This document shows, one piece after another, positions 1-7,398 of a stretch of DNA of 39,227 nt (its first letter is position 1; each line of letters starts with the position of its first letter). A model generated the notes under the pieces. That model saw nothing but the letters and a program-made list of their open reading frames with translations, did no database searches and was not told the DNA's origin. This DNA is from Prevotella sp. (lineage in GTDB: Bacteria > Bacteroidota > Bacteroidia > Bacteroidales > Bacteroidaceae): positions 1 through 39,227 of the forward strand of contig JAFSKJ010000052.1 in NCBI GenBank assembly GCA_017449025.1. Direction: 5' to 3'. The translations under genes and the position numbers were made by a program.

Positions 1-338
1 AAGAATCCTGCCGCCCTTTCAGGGCTTTTGTATACGCTACCGTTTGCAGGGGTTCTTGCGTCCCTTCGGTAGCAAGCCAGCGGAGCTGGAGCGGCACCCC
101 TGCCTGCGGTCTGTTGCCCCTTTGGGGCTTTGGTGGTACGATAGCGGATAATCATTTTATTTTTTCTTATTTGTCTATCTTAAAGTAGATTCTAATATGA
201 TTTTCAGTATTGACTTACTTCATGCATGTCAGATTCTATGCGGGTTTGCGGACATACATAAAGTAAGTCCCCACAACAAACAGATGACCCACAAAAAAAG
301 TCCATTCGTCCATTCTTCTTATAAATCCATTCGTCTTA
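1..338. other. Intergenic region with short palindromes
   Basis: No convincing gene is seen. Bases 13-25 form the palindrome GCCCTTTCAGGGC, the same core that occurs twice near 20.15 kb. A GC-rich stretch at about 48-110 has arms gcaggggt and acccctgc that could form a hairpin with a smaller internal one. Bases 300-338 hold near-repeats of ccattcgtc just past the end of the SPFH gene. A 72-codon open frame at 197-415 runs into the SPFH gene and has no recognisable family or codon character, so I do not call it. Confidence 0.6.
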
Positions 339-1304
339 TTAATGGTTCAGCGTTCCGGCGTTCACCACGGGCTGTGCAGAGTCGTCGCCGCAAAGCACAA
401 CGAGCAGGTTGCTGACCATGGCGGCCTTCTTGTCGTCGTCAAGTTCAACGATATTCTCGTCTGAGAGTTTGTCGAGTGCCATCTTGACCATCGACACAGC
501 TCCCTCCACAATTTTTTCCCGGGCAGTGATTATGGCCGAAGCCTGTTGTCGGCGCAGCATAACGGCTGCAATCTCAGGGGCATAGGCCAAATAGTTGATG
601 CGGGCCTCCACCACCTCGATGCCAGCGAGAGCCAGGCGTTCGTCGAGCTTCTGCTCCAACTGCTGGTTTATCTCGTCGCCGCCATCACGCAGTGTCAGCT
701 CTTTCGACTTGTCGTCAACATCGTCGTAGGCATATTGCCCGGCCACCTGCCTCAGGGCAGCATCGCTCTGCACCTTCACAAAGTTCTCCAGTGCGTTCAT
801 CAGCCCCTTGGTGTCGGCCCCCACGGTATTGGGGTTGGCTGCCATCGTCTGCGAGTCTATCTCAAACAGAGCCTTATACGTGTCTTTCAGCTTCCACACC
901 AGCACAAGACCTATCATTACGGGGTTGCCCACCTTGTCGTTCACCTTGATAGGCTCTGCGTCGAGGTTACGTGCACGCATGCTCACCTTCTTTGCAGAGT
1001 AGAAAGGGTTTATCCAGTAGTAGCCGGTATCGGTAAACGTTCCGCTGTATTTTCCGAACCACGTGGTTACCCTGGCCTCGTTGGGTTCCAGCATCAGGAA
1101 GCCGCACCACATTATTATATTAAGTATAAGCAGAAAGACACTTCCGCAGAGCAGCCACCCACCTTGAACTCCGTTGCTGCCGTCGAGCAAGATGATGCTG
1201 CACACAATGCCATACACAGATAATGCCAGCACGACAATATTCACGAACAGCATCAAGAAGCCGTTCAACACATTTCCCTTAAAAGCGAACTCTTTCGATT
1301 CCAT
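339..1304 (-). CDS. SPFH/Band 7 domain membrane protein
   Basis: A 321-residue protein of the SPFH (stomatin/prohibitin/flotillin/HflK-C) superfamily. Two hydrophobic segments (about residues 13-41 and 50-72) anchor it at the membrane. They are followed by the start of the Band 7 domain (PNEARVTTWFGKYSGTF) and the typical YYWINPFYSAKKVSMRARNL region. An Ala/Glu-rich helical stretch near residues 240-285 (RRQQASAIITAREKIVEGAV) matches the oligomerising coiled part of the family. Such proteins usually form large membrane rings or microdomain scaffolds; the role here is not known. The gene is monocistronic on the minus strand and is preceded by a well-formed promoter at 1353-1382. It ends close to the palindrome-rich start of the window. 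Confidence 0.9.
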   Translation of the reverse strand: MESKEFAFKGNVLNGFLMLFVNIVVLALSVYGIVCSIILLDGSNGVQGGWLLCGSVFLLILNIIMWCGFLMLEPNEARVTTWFGKYSGTFTDTGYYWINPFYSAKKVSMRARNLDAEPIKVNDKVGNPVMIGLVLVWKLKDTYKALFEIDSQTMAANPNTVGADTKGLMNALENFVKVQSDAALRQVAGQYAYDDVDDKSKELTLRDGGDEINQQLEQKLDERLALAGIEVVEARINYLAYAPEIAAVMLRRQQASAIITAREKIVEGAVSMVKMALDKLSDENIVELDDDKKAAMVSNLLVVLCGDDSAQPVVNAGTLNH

Positions 1305-1352
1305 AATAATAGCGTTTTAGAAGGTTTACGATTTGATATCATTTTGATAGCA

Positions 1353-1382
1353 CAAAGATATGCACTTTTTCCCGTCCGGCAA
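1353..1382 (-). promoter_or_regulatory. Bacteroidetes-type promoter of the SPFH gene
   Basis: On the minus strand, TTG (1382-1380), 19 bases and TATCTTTG (1360-1353) fit the Bacteroidetes -33/-7 consensus. It lies about 50 bases upstream of the ATG at 1304. Confidence 0.75.
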
Positions 1383-1598
1383 TGGCTTTACCCAAAAAAT
1401 TAACAATCTTTACATGTTACAGGTCAACTAATTGTATGTTCTATAGGTATGTTCTATTAATTATATTTTCTGTAGGGATTGCAATGGGGGTGATTAACCC
1501 CAAAAAACTCACCGAATACATCTCCGTATTTCCTTTTTCCGGTCCCAAGTGTCAACTTTTTTCTTATTTTCCTTATACTTTTCGACCGTGAAACTCGA

Positions 1599-1765
1599 GG
1601 CCTCATCCGTAGAGTGGCACTTTACGGAGCTAAAGTGCCACTTTTTTGAAATTAAGTGGCACTTTACGGCCGTAAAGTGCCACTCCTCATCAGCCATGGT
1701 TCACGACATCTTATGAGAAATTACACGTGTCAGAGATTTTTACTTATCTCGTTCGCGCACGAAAA
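1599..1765. repeat. Nested-hairpin repeat element, copy 1
   Basis: This stretch of about 165 bp is repeated at 20730-20905. Its core is a two-level palindrome. The outer arms, GAGTGGCACTTTACG (1612-1626) and its exact complement (1671-1685), give 15 bp. The inner arms, AAAGTGCCACTT (1632-1643) and AAGTGGCACTTT (1654-1665), give 12 bp around the loop ttttgaaatt. A less strictly conserved right flank, including cgtgtcagag and ttatctcgt, follows in both copies. The minus frame is open and gives a Trp/His/Cys-rich peptide in both copies, which I take as a by-product of the repeat. Confidence 0.85.
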
Positions 1766-2026
1766 GGATGTCCGGGAACGCGGGCACCCTCGCCCGCCAC
1801 TCCGCGAGAAGGTATAGCTCAACGACTGGTGGAATGCCATCACAGGGAAGCGTGCCTCGTAGGTAGGCGACAAAGAGCGCGGATTATCGCGCACCTACGG
1901 CATCGTCTTCCGTTAGATGTGTATAGAGAATAGTGAGGTACATCAAACACCCTACTTCTTTACTCTGTCTTTGTTAATTTACCACAAAAAAATGACTATA
2001 TACAGCTGTATCACGACAGCAATTAC
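1766..2026. other. Intergenic region upstream of nspC
   Basis: No gene is supported. Around 1785-1800 a GC-rich palindrome (gcgggcaccctcgcccgc) resembles the other intergenic repeats of this window. A 68-codon open frame (1727-1933) spans repeat sequence and shows no family signal. Confidence 0.5.
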
Positions 2027-2034
2027 TAAATTTG
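2027..2034 (+). promoter_or_regulatory. Candidate -7 box of nspC
   Basis: TAAATTTG fits TAnnTTTG and lies 31 bases before the nspC ATG. No clear -33 TTG is seen at the expected distance, so this call is weak. Confidence 0.45.
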
Positions 2035-2065
2035 CATCACAAAAAAAATAATAAACGTCAAGCAC

Positions 2066-3238
2066 ATGCCTACACCTATTTATATTATAGAGGAAGAGAA
2101 GCTGCGCAGCAACCTGCAGCTGATAAGCGACGTGGCCCGGCGCGCCGACGCCGAGATAATACTTGCCTTCAAGGCCTTTGCCCTGTGGAAGACATTCCCC
2201 ATCTTCCGGGAGTACATCGGCAGCACCACCGCCAGCTCTCTGTTCGAGGCGCGACTGGCCGTGGAGCAGTTCGGCTCAAAGGCCCACACCTACTCGCCCG
2301 CATATACCGACGAAGAGTTCGACGAGATTGTGGCTCTGTCGAGCCACCTAACGTTCAACTCACTGTCGCAATACAAGCGTCTTCACAGCCGTGTGGCCGG
2401 CAAGGCCAGCATAGGACTGCGCGTGAACCCCAGATACTCTGAGGTGGAGACACTGCTCTACAACCCCTGTGCCCCTGGCACACGCTTCGGCATCTCAGCC
2501 GACAAGCTGCCCGACGTGCTGCCAAAGGACATCGACGGGTTCCACTGCCACTGCCACTGTGAGAGCGGAGCCGACGTATTGGAGCGCACGCTCGTACACA
2601 TTGAGGAACAGTTTGCGCGGTGGTTCCCGCAACTGAAATGGCTTAACCTTGGCGGCGGCCACCTGATGACACGCGCCGACTACGACACCGAACGCCTCAT
2701 TTCCATCATACAAGGACTACACAAGCGCTATCCCTGGCTTCGCATCATACTCGAGCCAGGCAGTGCCTTTGCCTGGCAGACAGGGCCGTTGGTAAGCCAT
2801 GTGGTAGACATAGTGGAAGACCAGGGCATCCGCACTGCCATACTCGACGTGAGTTTCACCTGCCACATGCCTGACTGCCTTGAAATGCCATACATGCCAG
2901 AAGTGAGAGGAGCCTCCGTAGTGCAGATTCCTATGGCAGACGCCAATGCCAAGGCGGAAGGCGAGGCCTCACAACTCCCCTCCCCCTCCGCTCCCCACGT
3001 ATACCGGCTCGGCGGCAACAGCTGCCTCAGTGGCGACTTCATGGGATTCTGGAAGTTCGACCATGAGCTACAAGTGGGCGAGGATGTGGTTTTCGAGGAC
3101 ATGATTCACTACACCACCGTCAAGACCACCATGTTCAACGGCATCGGCCACCCTGCCATCGGCATGCTCCACAAAGACGGGCATTTGGAGGTGCTCCGCG
3201 CATACAACTACACCGACTACCGAGACAGAATGGACTAA
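2066..3238 (+). CDS. nspC: Carboxynorspermidine decarboxylase
   Basis: A PLP-dependent enzyme of the alanine-racemase-fold decarboxylases. It removes CO2 from carboxynorspermidine or carboxyspermidine in the alternative spermidine route common in gut Bacteroidetes. Length 390. The PLP lysine is K36 in LAFKAF. FHCHCHCES (about 159-167), NLGGGHL (about 194-200) and EPGSA (230-234) are the barrel and phosphate-binding motifs. TCHMPDCLEMPY and GGNSCLSGD are the C-terminal active-site segments typical of NspC. Residues about 284-311 form a Pro/Ser/Ala-rich stretch just before YRLGG that appears longer than in relatives I know. The partner dehydrogenase gene is not adjacent. The ATG at 2066 is followed directly by the conserved N terminus (PTPIYIIEE). 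Confidence 0.93.
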   Translation: MPTPIYIIEEEKLRSNLQLISDVARRADAEIILAFKAFALWKTFPIFREYIGSTTASSLFEARLAVEQFGSKAHTYSPAYTDEEFDEIVALSSHLTFNSLSQYKRLHSRVAGKASIGLRVNPRYSEVETLLYNPCAPGTRFGISADKLPDVLPKDIDGFHCHCHCESGADVLERTLVHIEEQFARWFPQLKWLNLGGGHLMTRADYDTERLISIIQGLHKRYPWLRIILEPGSAFAWQTGPLVSHVVDIVEDQGIRTAILDVSFTCHMPDCLEMPYMPEVRGASVVQIPMADANAKAEGEASQLPSPSAPHVYRLGGNSCLSGDFMGFWKFDHELQVGEDVVFEDMIHYTTVKTTMFNGIGHPAIGMLHKDGHLEVLRAYNYTDYRDRMD

Positions 3239-3325
3239 ACAACGTGCAAAAAGAACATGTTCCGACAGTCCACAGGCTGAAAAAGCGGCATATTCACACT
3301 TTTTTCGAAAAAAAACAGCGAAAAG

Positions 3326-3357
3326 TTTTGGCGGTTCGGAAAAAAACTGTACCTTTG
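3326..3357 (+). promoter_or_regulatory. Promoter of the tRNA cluster
   Basis: TTTTG (3326-3330), 19 bases and TACCTTTG (3350-3357) match the Bacteroidetes consensus closely. It lies 42 bases upstream of the first tRNA-Gly. Confidence 0.8.
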
Positions 3358-3399
3358 CACCGCATTTAGAGAAATGCACCTCACGAGAGAGGTTTCAAT

Positions 3400-3472
3400 G
3401 CGGAAATAGCTCAGTTGGTAGAGCACAACCTTGCCAAGGTTGGGGTCGCGGGTCCGAGTCCCGTTTTCCGCT
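3400..3472 (+). tRNA. tRNA-Gly(GCC), copy 1
   Basis: A 73-nt cloverleaf with acceptor arm GCGGAAA/TTTTCCGC and discriminator T. The anticodon loop in CCTTGCCAAGG carries GCC, and the T-loop is GTCCGAGTC. CCA is not encoded. It is the first of four clustered tRNAs and is identical to the copy at 3730-3802. Confidence 0.95.
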
Positions 3473-3518
3473 CAGCTTATTGAGACAAAGAGAGATTAGG
3501 AAGTGGTCCTTATCGTTT

Positions 3519-3600
3519 GCCCAGGTGGCGGAATTGGTAGACGCGCACGTTTCAGGTGCGTGTGCCGCGAGGCGTGCAGGTTCGAGTCCTGTTCTGGGCA
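3519..3600 (+). tRNA. tRNA-Leu(CAG)
   Basis: An 82-nt class II tRNA. Acceptor GCCCAGG pairs with TCTGGGC and the discriminator is A. The D arm is GGCGGAATTGGTAGACGCG. The anticodon loop TTCAGGT gives CAG. A variable arm (tgccgcgaggcgt) follows, and the T-loop is TTCGAGT. Confidence 0.95.
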
Positions 3601-3627
3601 CTCTTTCTCTCGTATAGTGTTTTTGTT

Positions 3628-3711
3628 GGAGAGGTGGCGGAATTGGTAGACGCGCTACTTTGAGGGGGTAGTGTCAATTGCGACGTGGGAGTTCGAGTCT
3701 CCTCCTCTTCA
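3628..3711 (+). tRNA. tRNA-Leu(GAG)
   Basis: An 84-nt class II tRNA. Acceptor GGAGAGG pairs with CCTCTTC (one G-T) and the discriminator is A. The anticodon loop TTGAGGG sits between ctact and ggtag and gives GAG. The long variable arm is tgtcaattgcgacg, and the T-loop is TTCGAGT. Confidence 0.94.
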
Positions 3712-3729
3712 CAATACTTTTCTCACCAT

Positions 3730-3802
3730 GCGGAAATAGCTCAGTTGGTAGAGCACAACCTTGCCAAGGTTGGGGTCGCGGGTCCGAGTCCCGTTTTCCG
3801 CT
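3730..3802 (+). tRNA. tRNA-Gly(GCC), copy 2
   Basis: Identical in all 73 bases to the tRNA at 3400-3472. The two Gly copies bracket the two Leu tRNAs, so the cluster could lose them by recombination between identical ends. Confidence 0.95.
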
Positions 3803-3869
3803 CTTCTTAATGAAAAGTATGTCAACATCCGTTTCTCTTACTATTCAGGAAAACTCAAACTACCATTAG

Positions 3870-4415
3870 ATGAATCTATACTTAAGATATTTTGACAACG
3901 AGACACTCGTTTCATCTGTCGATGAAGCCATTGAATTTCTGGCAGGCATTGACCAGATAGGCATGAACGCCGCCTTGGAAGCCGACATTCGCGAATACGT
4001 GGCAAGCGACGTGTTCTATCCCAAACGCTATAAGATACGCCCACGAGTTTACTTTATCATTATAAAGACCGAGGCCGCCACCATGCAGGACTTCAAGGAG
4101 AAGAAAGCGGTACACAACGGCGGCGAGAGCGTGAAAGAGCGTAATGCTTCGCCAGCAGTGCTGAAGCTCAACGAGACACTGCCCGGATGGTATGAGGGTT
4201 CTATTGACTTCAAGCGGGTGCTGCTCATTCCAAGCACAGGCAAGTTCCAGTATCGTGATGCACACTTCGTGGCACGTGTGAAGGCCAATTCAGGCATTGA
4301 CTGCTACAACCGCATGGTTGACCACCTGCGCGAACGCGTGGACGAGCGAAGCCAGTTCCCCTCAGCCAAGGGAAAGAACTTCAAGTTCGTGTATTTAGGA
4401 AGAGCCAAGGACTGA
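3870..4415 (+). CDS. Conserved hypothetical protein
   Basis: A 181-residue soluble protein with no signal peptide or membrane segment. I do not recognise the family. It is Lys/Arg-rich, starts MNLYLRYFDNETLVSS, and has a hydrophobic strand YKIRPRVYFIIIKTEA in the middle. It ends with a basic segment (SAKGKNFKFVYLGRAKD). It sits directly downstream of the tRNA cluster and 39 bases upstream of ssb on the same strand, so it may be co-transcribed with ssb-gldE. The start ATG at 3870 is the first in frame. The long open frame with coding-like codon use supports it as real. Confidence 0.75.
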   Translation: MNLYLRYFDNETLVSSVDEAIEFLAGIDQIGMNAALEADIREYVASDVFYPKRYKIRPRVYFIIIKTEAATMQDFKEKKAVHNGGESVKERNASPAVLKLNETLPGWYEGSIDFKRVLLIPSTGKFQYRDAHFVARVKANSGIDCYNRMVDHLRERVDERSQFPSAKGKNFKFVYLGRAKD

Positions 4416-4454
4416 CAAAATCACTTACCCACACTTCTCTGAAAAAAAGATGCC

Positions 4455-4787
4455 ATGAACAAGGTGATGCTGATAGGCAATGTGGGCATTGAACCTGAGG
4501 TGAAGTATGTAGACCAGGGCGTGGCTGTTGCACGCCTGCGACTGGCCACCACCGAGCGCGGCTACACACTGGCCAACGGCACCCAAGTGCCCGACCGCAC
4601 AGACTGGCACAACGTGATACTATGGCGCCGGCTGGCCGAGATCGTGGAAAAATACGTTCACAAGGGCGACAAGATATACATTGAGGGTCGCCTGCGTTAC
4701 ACCACCTACGACGACCGCCAAGGCAAGCGCAACTACCAGACAGAAATCTGGGCAGAGAACATTGAGCTGCTAACGCCCAAATCTTAG
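4455..4787 (+). CDS. ssb: Single-stranded DNA-binding protein (short form)
   Basis: A 110-residue OB-fold SSB. MNKVMLIGNVGIEPEVKYVDQGVAVARLRLATTE, DWHNVILWRRLAEIVEKYVHKGDKIYIEGRLRY and the TEIWAENIELL end match the DNA-binding core of the family. It binds ssDNA in replication, recombination and repair. The protein stops just after the core (NIELLTPKS). It has no Gly/Pro-rich linker and no acidic C-terminal tip, the part that recruits partner proteins in E. coli SSB, so a second, longer SSB may exist elsewhere. The gene is followed after 5 bases by gldE, an arrangement seen in many Bacteroidetes. Confidence 0.93.
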   Translation: MNKVMLIGNVGIEPEVKYVDQGVAVARLRLATTERGYTLANGTQVPDRTDWHNVILWRRLAEIVEKYVHKGDKIYIEGRLRYTTYDDRQGKRNYQTEIWAENIELLTPKS

Positions 4788-4792
4788 CTGTG

Positions 4793-6109
4793 ATGGACTA
4801 TTTCCTACAAACGCTTAACGACGTACATTTAATGGTTCCCTCGGCGGGGGCCGTCGTTGCCGGAGTGCTGGCATGCCTGCTACTGTTCCTGTCAGGATTT
4901 GCCTCAGGCTCAGAGATAGCATTCTTCTCTCTCTCACCCAACGACCTAAACACCTTGGAGGAGAGCGGAAACGACACCGACAAGAAAATCATTGAGCTGC
5001 GCAACGACTCAGAGCGAACACTGGCCACCATACTCATCACCAACAACCTGGTGAATGTGACCATCATCATGCTCTGCAACTACTTCTTTGCCCACACAGT
5101 GGATTTCGGCAAGGCCGTGTGGCTGCAGTTCCTGGTCATCACAGTGCTGCTCACATTCATGCTTCTGCTCTTCGGAGAGATAATGCCAAAGGTTTACTGC
5201 AGCCAGCATGCACTGGCTTTCTGCCGTTTCTCTACAGGGAGCATACTCTTCCTGCGAAAGCTGTTCTATCCGCTTGAAAACATACTGCTCAGCACGGGTA
5301 TACTGGCGGGAAAAGTGGTGAAACAGGAAAACCACATACTGAGCACCAGCGACCTGGAGCAGGCCCTGGAGCTTACCGACAAGGATGAGCTGCGCGAGGA
5401 GCAGAACATGCTCGAAGGCATAGTGCGCTTTGGCGACGAGACAGCCAAGGAAATAATGACCAGCCGCCAGGACGTGATAGACCTGGACTTCCGCTCCACC
5501 TTCCCAGAGGTGGTGAAGTGCATTGTGGAGAACAACTACTCCCGAATACCCGTATACCAGGACTCCATAGACAACATCCGCGGCATACTGTACATCAAGG
5601 ACTTGCTGCCTCACCTGCAGAAGCCCTCAACGTTCCGCTGGCAATCGCTGATACGCCCCCCATATTTCGTGCCTGAGACAAAGAAAATCGACGACCTGCT
5701 TCGGGAGTTTCAGGAGAACAAGGTGCACATTGCCATAGTGGTTGACGAATTTGGCGGCACCAGCGGCATAGTGACGCTCGAAGACATATTAGAAGAAATT
5801 GTAGGAGAAATCAACGACGAGTACGACGAGGAGGAGAAGTCTTTCGTGCGCATCAATGCCAATACCTATATCTTCGAGGGCAAGACGCTGCTCAGCGACT
5901 TCTACCGCTTGCTGAATCTCGACGAGGACACGTTTGCCGACGTAGAGGGCGATGCCGACTCACTTGCCGGCCTGATGCTTGAAATAAACGGCGACTTCCC
6001 CAGCGTGAACGAGCGGATAGAGCACGGCAACCTGACGCTCGAAGCCGTAGAAGTTGACGGCCACCGCATCTCAAAGATAAAGGTTGTAGTCCACAACAAC
6101 AACAATTAA
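4793..6109 (+). CDS. gldE: GldE-type CNNM/CorC membrane protein
   Basis: A 438-residue protein with an N-terminal DUF21/CNNM membrane domain of several helices, beginning near residue 18 with ASGSEIAFFSL in the first loop. It is followed by a CBS pair (MTSRQDVIDLDF to IRGILYIKDLL, then a second one ending VDEFGGTSGIVTLEDILEEIVGEI) and a C-terminal CorC/HlyC transporter-associated domain. Relatives act in Mg or Co ion transport. In gliding Bacteroidetes the homologue is called GldE and is also next to ssb, but its presence here does not imply gliding. A GTG at 4790 lies one codon upstream; ATG at 4793 is the better start. The stop lies one base from the end of the convergent clostripain-like gene. 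Confidence 0.9.
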   Translation: MDYFLQTLNDVHLMVPSAGAVVAGVLACLLLFLSGFASGSEIAFFSLSPNDLNTLEESGNDTDKKIIELRNDSERTLATILITNNLVNVTIIMLCNYFFAHTVDFGKAVWLQFLVITVLLTFMLLLFGEIMPKVYCSQHALAFCRFSTGSILFLRKLFYPLENILLSTGILAGKVVKQENHILSTSDLEQALELTDKDELREEQNMLEGIVRFGDETAKEIMTSRQDVIDLDFRSTFPEVVKCIVENNYSRIPVYQDSIDNIRGILYIKDLLPHLQKPSTFRWQSLIRPPYFVPETKKIDDLLREFQENKVHIAIVVDEFGGTSGIVTLEDILEEIVGEINDEYDEEEKSFVRINANTYIFEGKTLLSDFYRLLNLDEDTFADVEGDADSLAGLMLEINGDFPSVNERIEHGNLTLEAVEVDGHRISKIKVVVHNNNN

Positions 6110-7321
6110 CTACTTGAAGAAATCGCCAAGGCCAACGGCATAGTACCACGCCATCTTCTTGATGTTCTCGTTGTATGTCATATAGTTGTAGAACGATGGC
6201 GGCTGGGGCACGAACATGCTAAGGCCTCCATAACGCTCGTCGGTGACGTCGAAATCGAAAGTAATCATCCCGTTTGTCTCCCACGTGGTGGCCATGGTCT
6301 TGTAGACCACAGCCCTGTCTAATGCCTCCCGCCAGGCCTGGTAGCTGCTGCCGGCATAGCGGAGCATGAAGTCGTTCATGTCGTACATCACGTTAGCCGT
6401 AGGCTGGTATTTCCTGCTGTAGTAGTAGATGAGGCCCGACATGTCGGGATAGCTGCTGCCCGATGCCCTCACCTCGGCATCTACCGCCTTCAGCGCCGTT
6501 CGAGTCTGACTGGCAAGATTGCCCATTTCGCTGGTCTTCACCACCGACAGGGGCACCTGATGCCCACCCACGGTCTGCTCATAGTAGGCATCTACAATTT
6601 CCTTGTAAAACATCTCGCTGCGGCTGAACAGCGCAGGCACCACCGTGGTGTACGGGGCACCTACGCCGGGTATCTCGGCCGGCGAGCCAATGATGTAGTC
6701 GGCTGTATTGCGCAGCTCGTAGGCCACCTCGGCACACATGAAGTTGCAACAGTCGGCAAAGATGAACTTCAGTGGATAGCCGCTGCGCTGCAGCACCTTT
6801 GCAAGCGTGGGTATGTTCATCAGCTTTCCCGTGTCGGTGCCGCTGGAGTTTTGCCCGTTGTCCACACCATAGGCGTTGCGGCGCGCCATCATGGAGTGCG
6901 ATATGCTGTCGTTGGAGATGAGCCACCCGGAGGCGTGACCCCACAGCACGAGGCCATAGCTGTCGGCAGGATAGGCAGAGAAAGCCCGGTGAATGACATC
7001 GGCCATCACCGAGGGGTCGCTGGCATAGGAGTCCTCGGGATATCTGTAGAAGGTGGCGGTGTCTCCCTGCGATATATTAATAAGGTATGGGTTACGCATA
7101 TTGTCGGCAATGTCTACATACAAAACCAGATTGTCGCCCTTCTGCATGGTCTGTGAGCCAGCAATCATATCTATCAGCTCAGCGCTGAAAAAACGGGAAA
7201 GAGTGTTTTCGCCGGCTACGTAAACGAGCACGGTCCGCGAAGGCGCAGTAACCTCCTTTTCATCCTCATGACAGGCCGCTAACAGCAAGCAGGCACAGAT
7301 AATGGTCAAGAAATGTCTCAT
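6110..7321 (-). CDS. Clostripain-family (C11) cysteine peptidase lipoprotein
   Basis: A 403-residue predicted lipoprotein. MRHFLTIICACLLLAAC is a signal peptide with a lipobox, and Cys17 is the lipidation site. The C11 peptidase domain follows. H129 in LVLWGHASGW and C191 in FIFADCCNF are the expected His/Cys catalytic pair. These peptidases cleave after Arg or Lys; the substrate here is unknown. The open frame extends to 7435, but the signal peptide places the start at 7321, and a -7 box lies just upstream at 7340-7347. The gene ends at 6110, abutting gldE tail to tail with no bases between. Confidence 0.9.
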   Translation of the reverse strand: MRHFLTIICACLLLAACHEDEKEVTAPSRTVLVYVAGENTLSRFFSAELIDMIAGSQTMQKGDNLVLYVDIADNMRNPYLINISQGDTATFYRYPEDSYASDPSVMADVIHRAFSAYPADSYGLVLWGHASGWLISNDSISHSMMARRNAYGVDNGQNSSGTDTGKLMNIPTLAKVLQRSGYPLKFIFADCCNFMCAEVAYELRNTADYIIGSPAEIPGVGAPYTTVVPALFSRSEMFYKEIVDAYYEQTVGGHQVPLSVVKTSEMGNLASQTRTALKAVDAEVRASGSSYPDMSGLIYYYSRKYQPTANVMYDMNDFMLRYAGSSYQAWREALDRAVVYKTMATTWETNGMITFDFDVTDERYGGLSMFVPQPPSFYNYMTYNENIKKMAWYYAVGLGDFFK

Positions 7322-7339
7322 GTTTGAAATATTTTTGTG

Positions 7340-7347
7340 CAAAGTTA
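7340..7347 (-). promoter_or_regulatory. -7 box of the clostripain-like gene
   Basis: TAACTTTG on the minus strand lies 18 bases upstream of the ATG at 7321, so the leader would be very short. No good -33 TTG is present. It faces away from the box at 7370-7377. Confidence 0.6.
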
Positions 7348-7369
7348 CGCTTTTTTCCGCAAAACTTAC

Positions 7370-7377
7370 TAACTTTG
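7370..7377 (+). promoter_or_regulatory. -7 box of the GH25 lysozyme gene
   Basis: TAACTTTG on the plus strand lies 21 bases upstream of the ATG at 7399. The two -7 boxes of the divergent pair are only 22 bases apart, so their upstream regions overlap. Confidence 0.6.
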
Positions 7378-7398
7378 CAGCTAAAATTTGAGAGCACA

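Noticed and set aside
1509-1697. Open frame of 62 codons (minus), with a sister at 20682-20906, giving a Trp-His-Phe/Lys-Cys-His repeat peptide
   Set aside because: The similarity between the two peptides is fully explained by the nested-hairpin DNA repeat. The differences follow stem pairing rather than codon logic, and no ribosome-binding or promoter signal stands out.
1727-1933. 68-codon frame upstream of nspC
   Set aside because: It begins inside the repeat element, is Arg/His-rich, and has no homology that I can see.
5009-5614. 201-codon antisense frame in gldE
   Set aside because: Shadow of a complete CNNM/CBS gene.
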